A stretch of DNA of 20,104 bases. Origin: a virus. The position numbers were made by a program, and so were the translations under genes. The notes beneath the pieces were generated by a model that had not been told where the DNA came from, did not search any database, and saw only the letters and a list, made by a program, of their open reading frames with translations. Below, piece by piece: positions 6,866 through 13,773 of this stretch. Position 1 is the stretch's first letter. Each line of letters begins with the position of its first letter. Location: IMG/VR virus record IMGVR_UViG_3300017734_000125, positions 1 through 20,104 of that record, one strand, 5' to 3'.

Positions 6866-7951
6866 ATGATTATCGAAACTCTTGCTAGCCTTGCGCTGGC
6901 GCAACCGGTGGGCGGGGAGTTCGAGTTCGGCATCGTAAAGATGGTGGACCGTGGGCGACTTACGCCCTTTGGCAGAACCTATGACGTGTACCTCGATACG
7001 AACGGACGAGTGCCCTCGTTCCTTCACTCAGGCCGTTACTGGATCTGCGATCCCGACAATGTGTCTGGCCCGTTGAATACCCGAGGCAAAGAGAACAAGA
7101 ATGCTCTCATTAGCTTCAGCAACTTTAGCGGCAAGGATGTACTCTGGTACAACTACCATAACCCATGGGCTCCAAAGGCAGACATCCGTACCGAGCCCGG
7201 TATGGACGATTGGTTCTGGCAGAACGACCCCGAGTGGTGGGCCTGCCAGCTGGGTAACTACCTCAACACGTCGTACTTTAACCGGGCAATTCCTGTTGAG
7301 TGGTACATCGATAGTAACGGATTCCCGCAGCGACGCTGGGATCTCCAAGCTGTTGATTACTTCTGGGCTGACACGTGGCTGCTGCAAGGCGCTCCGTTCA
7401 TCCTGAACGATCAGAATGATCGCCCTATCTTCCCCCAGATGGAAGAGCAGTGGGCTGACTGGATGTATCCCAGCGTGCCCGGCGAGAACAATTCTTCTGT
7501 TCTCATAGCGAAGTCCGCACTTGACGAAATTACTGATACCTACCGCTGCGACCCCTCACCGGGAAGCCGCGACTCTGGTGTCTTGATCCGATTCGGTAGC
7601 ACTCCTGCAGGCGTAAGCTGGGAGAGCTCCGAGTTCCCCGGACAGTTCCGCATCATGCGAGTGACTGGCCCGATCGAGCGTGCCCGCTTTAACTTCTACA
7701 TTACGTACGAAGATTTGGGTGGAGCGCAGCCGGGGCAGACCACGTGCGACGAAGGCGTTAACCGACAGGACTACGCTTACTCCACGTTCGTGTTCCCTGT
7801 GGACTTAAACCCAACCGACCTCAACGAAGATGGCGTGACCAACTTCAGCGATCTGTTGATTGTCATCTCTGACATCTCAGCAGGCAAGTACAAGAACGAT
7901 GGCTTCGATGCCATCCTTGAAGTGCTTGGCGGATGGGGACCTAACCAGTGA
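6866..7951 (+). CDS. Trp-rich accessory protein with C-terminal dockerin-like Ca-binding loop
   Basis: 361-residue protein I cannot assign to a phage family. The first 13 residues (ending SLALAQ) are hydrophobic and could be a short signal, but no basic residue precedes them. The body (20-300) is mostly polar and very aromatic: 15 tryptophans (for example W116/W118, W124/W125, W167/W171, W196/W199) and four cysteines (61, 127, 228, 294). Residues 318-329 form a dockerin-type 12-residue loop (D318, N320, D322, G323, N326, D329), followed by a helical part and the ending GGWGPNQ. That style of single loop plus WGP ending is, to my knowledge, frequent in exported Planctomycetota proteins. AAGGAG at 6854-6859 precedes the ATG. 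The GTGA overlap ties it to the next gene. It may be a virion decoration, adhesin or secreted factor; function unknown. Confidence 0.85.
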   Translation: MIIETLASLALAQPVGGEFEFGIVKMVDRGRLTPFGRTYDVYLDTNGRVPSFLHSGRYWICDPDNVSGPLNTRGKENKNALISFSNFSGKDVLWYNYHNPWAPKADIRTEPGMDDWFWQNDPEWWACQLGNYLNTSYFNRAIPVEWYIDSNGFPQRRWDLQAVDYFWADTWLLQGAPFILNDQNDRPIFPQMEEQWADWMYPSVPGENNSSVLIAKSALDEITDTYRCDPSPGSRDSGVLIRFGSTPAGVSWESSEFPGQFRIMRVTGPIERARFNFYITYEDLGGAQPGQTTCDEGVNRQDYAYSTFVFPVDLNPTDLNEDGVTNFSDLLIVISDISAGKYKNDGFDAILEVLGGWGPNQ

Positions 7952-8532
7952 ACTGCTACACCGAAAAAGAAACTCTCGACGGCGGGCTGATTAAGTACCG
8001 CTGCTTCCTCGAGGGCATTGGCCCCGAGGAGTTCATCACTGCAGTAGGCGACATGGACGACAGCGGATGCTTGTTCGTCTCCACTGCGCCGCTCGTGCAG
8101 GATGAGCCTAACTTTCCAGCTAACTTTCCGACAGGTGCTGCTGGCCCCGACGATAGCTTTGTCTGCATCGGTAACACTACCGGTGGAGAGATGAAGACTC
8201 CGGGCTTCCGTAGTATCCTCGGCAACACTTGGAACCAATCCGGAGAAGGATGGTTCAAGATGCCAGCTGGAGATCACATGGGAACGAACATGATTGCTCA
8301 GTTCGTTCTGCCCGCCGATGCGCAGTGGTCCTTCAAGGGCGCTGCTCGTATTCGGGTGGAGAAAGGCGTTGGCCGGACCTTGCCGTTCCACTTTCAGGAA
8401 CTGTCAGGCCCAGTGGCGGGCGACCTCGACGGCGATGGCATCGTCAACTGGCGAGACCTGACCCTCGTGCTCTCTAAGTGGGAGCAATACGGCTTCGATG
8501 AACTTACTAAAGTTCTGTCGGGCTACAACTAA
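7948..8532 (+). CDS. Second accessory protein with C-terminal dockerin-like loop
   Basis: 194-residue protein, probably translated by coupling: its GTG start overlaps the stop of the previous gene (GTGA), with a purine-rich GGATGGGGA about eight bases upstream. The body has four cysteines (3, 19, 41, 73) and a likely beta-rich part (MIAQFVLPADAQWSFKG, 115-131) in the style of planctomycete exported proteins. Residues 159-170 form a near-perfect dockerin loop (D159, D161, D163, G164, N167, D170), then LTLVLSKW and a second helix ending VLSGYN. No signal peptide or membrane segment is visible, unlike a free exported protein. A complex with the preceding protein is plausible because both carry the same terminal module and are made from one message. 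The strong terminator at 8540-8575 follows at once. Confidence 0.82.
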   Translation: MNCYTEKETLDGGLIKYRCFLEGIGPEEFITAVGDMDDSGCLFVSTAPLVQDEPNFPANFPTGAAGPDDSFVCIGNTTGGEMKTPGFRSILGNTWNQSGEGWFKMPAGDHMGTNMIAQFVLPADAQWSFKGAARIRVEKGVGRTLPFHFQELSGPVAGDLDGDGIVNWRDLTLVLSKWEQYGFDELTKVLSGYN

Positions 8533-8539
8533 ATCCAAG

Positions 8540-8575
8540 GAGACCATGGCTTAGCGGCCATGCGTCTCTCTTTTT
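8540..8575 (+). terminator. Rho-independent terminator after the dockerin gene pair
   Basis: The left arm GAGAC + CATGGC (8540-8550) pairs with GCCATG + GTCTC (8557-8568), with a single bulged C at 8563 and the loop TTAGCG. The right arm is followed by TCTTTTT at 8569-8575. This is a classic intrinsic terminator 7 bases after the stop codon. The left arm also contains a ribosome-site-like AAGGAG (8537-8542) and ATG-GCT-TAG (8546-8554). The remainder up to 8602 holds only the AAGGAG site of the next gene. Confidence 0.85.
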
Positions 8576-8602
8576 ACACTCAGTCCCAACCAAGGAGATT
8601 AT

Positions 8603-8866
8603 ATGAAAGACCCAAGACTTGAGCAGATCTCAATGATCGAGGCTGCCCTGACTTCAAACATCGGCGGCGTACGGAATGCTCACCCATGGATCAAGCCTAT
8701 GTGGCTTGAAATCCAACGACTTCGCAAGGAGCTTGGACAACTTAAAGAACCCGAGCAGCCCATCAAGACTGCTACGGAAATCCTAAAAGAAAAAAAGGTA
8801 GCCGAAAAGGCTACCGAGAAGAAGGCACCTCGTCGTGCAAAGAAGACCGATACTGACGAAGGTTGA
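8603..8866 (+). CDS. Hypothetical helical protein with lysine-rich tail
   Basis: 87-residue protein of unknown function with a well-placed AAGGAG (8592-8597) five bases before the ATG. Residues 1-50 look helical and amphipathic (MWLEIQRLRKELGQL, 33-47). Residues 55-82 are rich in K, E, A and R (KEKKVAEKATEKKAPRRAKK) and resemble a nucleic-acid or charged-partner binding tail. No membrane segment. It is the first gene after the terminator at 8540-8575, so it must depend on readthrough or a new promoter. An in-frame A-AAA-AAG sequence at 8791-8797 and a 7-bp hairpin lie inside it. The next gene overlaps by 32 bases if its GTG start is right. Confidence 0.75.
   Translation: MKDPRLEQISMIEAALTSNIGGVRNAHPWIKPMWLEIQRLRKELGQLKEPEQPIKTATEILKEKKVAEKATEKKAPRRAKKTDTDEG
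8785..8815 (-). terminator. Minus-strand intrinsic terminator-like sequence inside a + strand gene
   Basis: On the + strand an A-rich tract (8785-8796, ending in seven A) is followed by a perfect 7-bp inverted repeat, GGTAGCC (8797-8803) and GGCTACC (8809-8815), with the loop GAAAA. Read on the minus strand this is a 7-bp hairpin followed directly by TTTTTTT-C-TTTT, a textbook intrinsic terminator. It lies within the lysine-rich part of the coding sequence, so codon bias for Lys/Glu could partly explain the A-run but not the perfect stem. It may stop antisense transcription; activity is inferred. Confidence 0.5.
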
Positions 8867-9257
8867 GGTCTGGTTCTGGGACCAACTGCCCGGTGACTAT
8901 CGTCACTGGTGGATTGGAACCACAAGCGAGAAAGCACACTGTGCTGTAGTGCTTGGCGACTGGATGTTAGGAGTTGACCGAAAGGGCAACAGGTGGGAAC
9001 CCATCAGCCTACTGCATCCATGGTACCAGAGCCCTGACTACGTGGTCGACTGTGGCTACACCCGACAGACATTCCTAGACTTTCAATCCTACGAGACCGA
9101 ACGGCTCGATGCGTTCCGCCTATGGTGGGCATCGTGTGCTAGGGCTTTAGGATTCAACGTCTCACTTGGTGCAGGATACTGCTCCGATACTGTCCGCCGA
9201 ATACTATCAATACCCGGTAGTAATCTTACAGTCGATGACGTCTGGAAACTACTATGA
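8835..9257 (+). CDS. Possible permuted NlpC/P60-like cysteine hydrolase
   Basis: 140-residue protein. EKAHCAVVLGDWMLGVD (from about residue 34) resembles the HVALVIGD strand pair with the catalytic His of permuted papain-fold (YiiX/NlpC-P60-like) proteins. GAGYCSDTVRRIL (near 115-127) resembles their later catalytic Cys at the start of a helix. The His-then-Cys order fits a permuted fold, but the similarity is weak and by eye only. Such a protein could be a peptidoglycan hydrolase for lysis or entry, or an acyl-transfer enzyme. No other endolysin candidate is visible in the window. The start is uncertain: GTG at 8835 overlaps the previous gene by 32 bases; no ATG lies near the conserved VEVWFWD start. 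The stop overlaps the next ATG (ATGA). Confidence 0.6.
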   Translation: MQRRPILTKVEVWFWDQLPGDYRHWWIGTTSEKAHCAVVLGDWMLGVDRKGNRWEPISLLHPWYQSPDYVVDCGYTRQTFLDFQSYETERLDAFRLWWASCARALGFNVSLGAGYCSDTVRRILSIPGSNLTVDDVWKLL

Positions 9258-9451
9258 ACGAGTACCCTCACATCGAAGAGGAGCTGATCACAGCCCTCCA
9301 AAAGAAATTTCAAATCAATGACGCACACCTCACCGCTAGCGAGTGGGACCGTGCGTACCTTGCTGGGCAGCGATCTGTTGTCCAACTGCTGTCGATTGTG
9401 CGGCAGCAGCAAGAGCAACAGAACCAACGCGCAACTCAGAAAAGGATCTAA
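9254..9451 (+). CDS. Small hypothetical helical protein
   Basis: 65-residue protein, ATG overlapping the preceding stop (ATGA) with a modest GGAAA at 9244-9248. It appears entirely helical. The N-terminal EEELITALQKKF is followed by ASEWDRAYLAGQRSVVQLLSIVRQQ and a glutamine-rich, basic end (QQQEQQNQRATQKRI). The EWDRAYLAGQ piece resembles short phage proteins of unknown function encoded near structural genes. No membrane segment or catalytic motif is seen. Its position in a tight chain with the two flanking genes suggests co-translation with the virion genes. Confidence 0.7.
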   Translation: MNEYPHIEEELITALQKKFQINDAHLTASEWDRAYLAGQRSVVQLLSIVRQQQEQQNQRATQKRI

Positions 9452-9453
9452 CT

Positions 9454-9777
9454 ATGAAACCAAAGATCGTACAACCCCAAGCAAGCCCCGGCTTGTCACA
9501 AGAAGAGCTCGACGCTAAACTGGCACAGCAAGCAGCAGACGCTAAGAAAGCCGCCGCTGAAGCAGAAGATGGCCGAAGGCGAAGAGAACGACGTCGGGCA
9601 GCAGAAGAAAAGCGAAAGGCTATTGCCGTCGCGCAGAACACCGAAGCTAAACGACTCAACCAAGAGAAAGCCCAGAAGGCTACTGTCAACTCTGTTTCTG
9701 CACAGCGCAGGGCAGCTGGTCAGGCAGCTCAATCTGGCGGAGCTTACTCTGCGATCTCCGGCACGGGGTATAATTGA
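9454..9777 (+). CDS. Ala/Arg-rich coiled-coil protein, possible T7 gp7.3-like virion protein
   Basis: 107-residue protein with AAGGA at 9442-9446 seven bases upstream. Residues 15-75 form a charged, alanine-rich helix likely to be a coiled coil, including RRRRERRR at 41-48. The C-terminal 25 residues are glycine/serine-rich (SGGAYSAISGTGYN). T7 gp7.3, a ~99-residue tail protein encoded just upstream of the portal gene, has the same size, a basic alanine-rich body and a Gly/Ser end (SGGGINI). The match is one of composition and position, not clear homology. The stop TGA overlaps the portal ATG (TGATG), so it is coupled to head assembly genes. Confidence 0.7.
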   Translation: MKPKIVQPQASPGLSQEELDAKLAQQAADAKKAAAEAEDGRRRRERRRAAEEKRKAIAVAQNTEAKRLNQEKAQKATVNSVSAQRRAAGQAAQSGGAYSAISGTGYN

Positions 9778-11402
9778 TGGCATACGCAATGGCTGAAAAG
9801 ACTATTGCGGAACGCTTCCTCGCACTGGACGGCATGCGGCGAGCCAAGCTCGACCGCGCCCGTGGCTGTGCTGCCCTGACTTTGCCTGAACTCCTGCCAC
9901 CTCACGGGTGGTCAGAAACAGAACAACTGGAGCCTCCGTACTCCTCCGTGCCTGCCCGTGGCGTGAACGCCTTGGCTAGCCGGATGATGTCCGCGCTCCT
10001 TCCCTTGAACGACATGCCCTTCTTCCGCTTCGGTACGCCCGGCGGAGAAGCACTGGAACTCGAAGCGTCTGAGTACCTCGAGTCTTTGTCGTTCCAAGTC
10101 TATAAGAAGCTTACGCAGAAGAACCTGCGAGAGACTATCTACCACGCACTGCAGCAACTGCTGGTGCTGGGAGACACTCTCATTATCCTAGACGACGACA
10201 TGACCTTCCGCACTTGTCGGTTGGATCACTACGTTGTCCGCCGCGACTACAAGGGTGAGGTGATTGAAGTCATCTACCTCGAGCATGCGGCTCACGGGCA
10301 TTCCGAGAATGCTCAACAACCTAACAAGCCTGTGATCCCCGGATCCAACACGGTGATGAAGAAAGGCTACGACTGCCTGTATCACCGAGCCATCTGGCTA
10401 GAAGACAAGAACAAGTGGTACGTGTGTACAGAGCTGGACGGTGAGATCATCACCGAAGGTACGTACGCCGTGTCCCCTCTTGTCCCCCTCCGTTGGCAGG
10501 CTATCGTGGGAGAGAACTACGGTCGCTCTCACGTCGAATGCAACATCGGCGACATCAAGTCGCTTGAGGCTTACACTGCCTCGCTTATTGAAGGACTCGC
10601 TGCAGGGTCGTCGTTCTGGATGGGTGTTGACCCATCGGGCATCACCGCCCTTGACGACATTGCATCCCAGCCAAACGGCGCATGGGTTGCAGCCCGGCAG
10701 CAGGACGTGTTTACGTTGTCTCCTTCCCAAACAATGAACCCCCAGATCCAAGTCACCTCGACCGCCGTCGAGAAGATGCGGCAAGAAGTCGGACGCGCTT
10801 TCCTCATGTCCGGAGCTGCCATCCCTCAAGGCGATCGTGTTACTGCCACGGCAGTGCGTATGGTTGGCGAAGAACTCGAGCAAGTGCTCGGCGGTGTCTT
10901 CTCCTCCATCGCCCGTGACCTCCTCCAACCTATCGTCCGCCGTACTTTCTATCTGATGGTGGATGGCGAAGAGGTTGATCCTCGTCTCAAAGAACAGTTT
11001 GAGTCTGACGAAGGAGTGCTCTCGGTTGACATCGTGACTGGACTCCAAGCCTTGAGCCGCGAGTCCGATCGTGAACGACTTATGCAGATGGGTGAGATGG
11101 TGCGCAACCTTCCACCTGAAGCTGTCCAGAACTTCCGATGGGACGCCTACGCTTCTGCCCTGATTACTTCGCTCGGCTTTGATCCACGCATGTGGGTCCG
11201 ACCGCAAGAAGAAGTCATGGCCGAACAAGAAGCAGCTAAGGCTGAAGAAACAAATGCGGCTATGGCACAAGCCATGGCTCAACCTGCCGCCCAATCGGTG
11301 GCCCAAGCAGCACAGCCTGCTATGGAACAAGCAATCACTGAAGCCCCTGAAGAGAATGCTGAGCTTGCTATGCAGGCCATGCAGGGAATGATGGGCCAGT
11401 AA
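9777..11402 (+). CDS. Portal / head-tail connector protein (T7 gp8-like)
   Basis: 541 residues, nearly the length of T7 gp8 (536). The dodecameric portal sits at one head vertex and joins head and tail, and DNA passes through it. Family marks are the early PPYSSVPARGVNALASRMM segment (53-71), FFRF at 82-85, GENYGRSHVE (245-254) ahead of the long helix, and the conserved RVTATAVRM (354-362) in the stem/clip region. The last 60 residues are low-complexity (A, Q, M, E), with repeated AMAQ/AAQ units, as is common at portal C-termini. I chose the ATG at 9777, with GGGG at 9765-9768; a second in-frame ATG at 9789 lacks a ribosome site. The scaffold gene follows after 21 bases. Confidence 0.95.
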   Translation: MAYAMAEKTIAERFLALDGMRRAKLDRARGCAALTLPELLPPHGWSETEQLEPPYSSVPARGVNALASRMMSALLPLNDMPFFRFGTPGGEALELEASEYLESLSFQVYKKLTQKNLRETIYHALQQLLVLGDTLIILDDDMTFRTCRLDHYVVRRDYKGEVIEVIYLEHAAHGHSENAQQPNKPVIPGSNTVMKKGYDCLYHRAIWLEDKNKWYVCTELDGEIITEGTYAVSPLVPLRWQAIVGENYGRSHVECNIGDIKSLEAYTASLIEGLAAGSSFWMGVDPSGITALDDIASQPNGAWVAARQQDVFTLSPSQTMNPQIQVTSTAVEKMRQEVGRAFLMSGAAIPQGDRVTATAVRMVGEELEQVLGGVFSSIARDLLQPIVRRTFYLMVDGEEVDPRLKEQFESDEGVLSVDIVTGLQALSRESDRERLMQMGEMVRNLPPEAVQNFRWDAYASALITSLGFDPRMWVRPQEEVMAEQEAAKAEETNAAMAQAMAQPAAQSVAQAAQPAMEQAITEAPEENAELAMQAMQGMMGQ

Positions 11403-11423
11403 TACTCAATCCAAGGAGTAACT

Positions 11424-12425
11424 ATGACTGAAATTAATAATGGTGATGGGCTTTCGCACATTGAAGGCACTACCGTTGGCAACCTTGCACCCGAAGGTGC
11501 TATCCCTGTCAACGAGGCTCCAGCTGTGGAAGTTCCCGCATCACCGGAACAACAACTGAGCCAAGCTGCTCAGCAGTACCAATACGAGCGCGAGATGTTC
11601 GTCAAGGGTGCTGAAGCAAACGCTGTCGCAATGCCCGGCAACTTCAAGGACTTCGGAGATTACTTCGATAGCCTGAAGGAAGCCCAAGGTCAGTACACCG
11701 AAGCTCGGCAAGAGCTGTCCAAGATGCGCGCCGAAGAGGCTGCACGCTTGGCTACTGGTGAGCCCGAAGCTGCCGAAGCTGAAGGCGAAGCCGTAGAAGG
11801 CGAGCTGCCCGATAGCCTCGAAATCAAAGAACCAGAAGCTGAAGCCGAAGCGGCTGAAGGCGAAGACGGTGACTATGAGGTCTACGAGGTTGGCATGACA
11901 GAAGAGGAAGGCATGGCGTGGACTGGTGAGTTCATGGAAACCGGTACCCTTACCGAAGAAACCATGGGCAACATCCTGCAATCCTTCCCCGGCGCTACTG
12001 AAGACATGGTCCTAACTTACATGGCCGGTCTCAAGGCTGCCGAAACCGCGTCTATGGAATCCTCTGCTGAAGCAGTGGGTGGCGTAGACAACCTCAATAA
12101 CATTCTTTCGTGGGCTGGAGAAAATCTGTCTGCTGATGAGCGCGCCGCCGCGAACGCCGCTCTGTCAGGACCGATGGCCAGCTACACACTCCGTGGACTG
12201 CAGGCTCAGTATGAAGCTGCGATGTCCCAAACTCGCACGGCAACTGAGCCGTCGCAAATCCCCGGTCGCGTCGCATCCGCCGCAGCAGCACAGACGATCC
12301 AAGCTTACTCGTCGCCTGCTGAGATGAATGCCGACATGGCCAACCCTGAGTACCGCTCGAACCCTGCATTCCAGCAGCAAGTTCAACAGCGGCTCGCCAT
12401 GACCCCTTGGGTCTACGGAGGCTGA
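11424..12425 (+). CDS. Capsid assembly scaffolding protein (T7 gp9-like)
   Basis: 333-residue, strongly acidic and alanine-rich protein lying between portal and capsid genes, the standard place for the scaffold that guides procapsid assembly and is then lost. Residues 40-108 are helical with coiled-coil character (YTEARQELSKMRAEEAARL). Residues 112-150 are an E/A-repeat section (GEAVEGEL, EAEAEAAEGEDG). The C-terminal SPAEMNADMANPEYRSNPAF (about 296-315) followed by QQQVQQRLA matches the end of gp9-type scaffolds, which binds the capsid protein. CCAAGGAG at 11411-11418 gives strong initiation. It ends PWVYGG at a TGA and is followed by a 190-base gap. Confidence 0.92.
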   Translation: MTEINNGDGLSHIEGTTVGNLAPEGAIPVNEAPAVEVPASPEQQLSQAAQQYQYEREMFVKGAEANAVAMPGNFKDFGDYFDSLKEAQGQYTEARQELSKMRAEEAARLATGEPEAAEAEGEAVEGELPDSLEIKEPEAEAEAAEGEDGDYEVYEVGMTEEEGMAWTGEFMETGTLTEETMGNILQSFPGATEDMVLTYMAGLKAAETASMESSAEAVGGVDNLNNILSWAGENLSADERAAANAALSGPMASYTLRGLQAQYEAAMSQTRTATEPSQIPGRVASAAAAQTIQAYSSPAEMNADMANPEYRSNPAFQQQVQQRLAMTPWVYGG

Positions 12426-12615
12426 GTCACCTCCACACTCTGGCTGACCTAGCCTACGCTGCCGACTATGCTGGGCATACTCACCAGCAGCCAAGCTAGC
12501 GATCCCCCAGAAAGCTGACTCCCTTCGAGGGAACAATCAAGCGCTGTGGAACTTATCAGACTCACACTAAGAACCGGGCCTCAGGCCCACCAACTCCTAA
12601 CTAGGAAACATTACA
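12426..12615 (+). promoter_or_regulatory. Structured non-coding leader upstream of the capsid gene
   Basis: 190 bases without a supported gene. Three small inverted repeats are visible: GCTGG/CCAGC (12470-12488, loop of 9), TCCCT-TCG-AGGGA (12520-12532) and GGGCC-TCA-GGCCC (12576-12588). AGGAAA (12603-12608) is the capsid ribosome site. Frames inside it lack starts with ribosome sites. In T7 the strongest late promoter (phi10) is in this interval, so a capsid promoter or a message-stabilising leader is expected. No promoter of known sequence is recognisable. Confidence 0.5.
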
Positions 12616-13773
12616 ATGCCATCTAACATTAACCCAATGAACCGCTGGGGTGTCGACAGCGTCACGCCCGTGACCTCGAACCCCGCCACCGTTGCCAGCG
12701 CTGGACTTTCCGCTGGTTCACAAGGCGACCTCTGGATCCCAACTTGGTCCGGCGAAGTCCTTCATGCTTACGATCAGTACAACACGTTCGAAGGTATGGT
12801 CGACTCCCGCACCATCTCTTCCGGCACCACCGTCGAGTTCCCCGTGACCGGCACCATTGCTCTCAAGGATGCTTGGGAAGCTGGCGAAGAGCTCGGCGGC
12901 GGCGGATCGTCCACCACCAAGTTCACTATTGGTTTGGACCGTCGACCCATCGCTGCTCACTTCGAGCTCGATAACATCGACGTGATGATCCAGCAATTCG
13001 AGTTCCGCTCCGAGCTGGCTCGTCAAGCTGGTCTGACCTTGGCCAACGAGCGTGATCGCCAGATCGCCCGCCTCTTGGTGAAGGGTGCCCAAACCGGCAG
13101 CCGTATGCATGTCCGCACGGAAGACCCAGACGCCACTAACGTCGGTGGTTTCGACACCCGATACGCTGGTACCGCTTACTGCTTCTCAAATGACGACACC
13201 GCCGTCGACGCCCTGTCCGGCGAAGCTGGTGCTTTGAAGATCCTCGCAGCTATCGAAGCTGAGTTGGTCAAGTGCCGTCAGCTCGACATCCCAGAGATGG
13301 GCCTGAACGTCGTGGTCAACCCCGCCATGTTCAACCAAATCCGTCGTCTCGGTATTGCTACCGTTGGTGACGAAACCTTCGGTGCCAACGGCACCTCGCC
13401 GCTCTTCGGTACGCAAACCTCCGCTCCTGCCCTCTCCGGCAGCTTGAGCTACATGGGTGCTACTATCGTGAGCAGCAACCACTTGCCATCCGGCGACTTG
13501 TCCGCCGACGGTAAGGACGCCAACTACTTGGTCGACGCTACCGGCGTCGAAGCTTTGATGTTCGCCCGCCAAGGCGTGGCTTCCATCAAGAAGCAAGGCC
13601 TCAAGGTCGACACCGTCGAAGACGTGCGTCGTAACACCAACTTCACCGTTGCCTCGATGTACTCGGGTGCTGGTGTGCTCCGCCCAGAGCTGTGCTCCGT
13701 GGTCCTCGGATCCGGCACCGTCGCTGGCGCTGAAGCCCTCTACACCAACGTCGAAGACCTCGATGTTGCCTAA
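12616..13773 (+). CDS. Major capsid protein (T7 gp10-like)
   Basis: 385 residues, HK97-fold major head protein of the T7 type (T7 gp10A is 345). The N-terminal part carries FEGMVDSRTISSGTTVEFPV (58-77), which corresponds to the N-arm/E-loop region of gp10, then LDRRPIAAHFELDNIDVMI (107-125), LARQAGLTLANERDRQIARL (about 134-153) and late VEDVRRNTNFTVASMYSGAG, all typical of podophage capsids. The gene uses a marked set of C-ending codons (GGC, ACC, AAC, GTC), as expected of the most abundant virion protein. AGGAAA precedes the ATG by seven bases. A strong terminator follows 24 bases after the stop. I saw no evident slippery site near the end for a gp10B-like frameshift product. Confidence 0.94.
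   Translation: MPSNINPMNRWGVDSVTPVTSNPATVASAGLSAGSQGDLWIPTWSGEVLHAYDQYNTFEGMVDSRTISSGTTVEFPVTGTIALKDAWEAGEELGGGGSSTTKFTIGLDRRPIAAHFELDNIDVMIQQFEFRSELARQAGLTLANERDRQIARLLVKGAQTGSRMHVRTEDPDATNVGGFDTRYAGTAYCFSNDDTAVDALSGEAGALKILAAIEAELVKCRQLDIPEMGLNVVVNPAMFNQIRRLGIATVGDETFGANGTSPLFGTQTSAPALSGSLSYMGATIVSSNHLPSGDLSADGKDANYLVDATGVEALMFARQGVASIKKQGLKVDTVEDVRRNTNFTVASMYSGAGVLRPELCSVVLGSGTVAGAEALYTNVEDLDVA

Noticed and set aside
12420-12500. -1 extension of the scaffold C-terminus into the following gap (open for about 26 codons to TAG near 12499)
   Set aside because: The scaffold ends in a family-like C-terminus and there is no slippery site at the junction; probably chance.
12500-12560. tRNA-like T-arm (TTCGA with flanking stem) in the capsid leader
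   Set aside because: The required G53-C61 pair, D-arm and acceptor stem cannot be formed on either strand.
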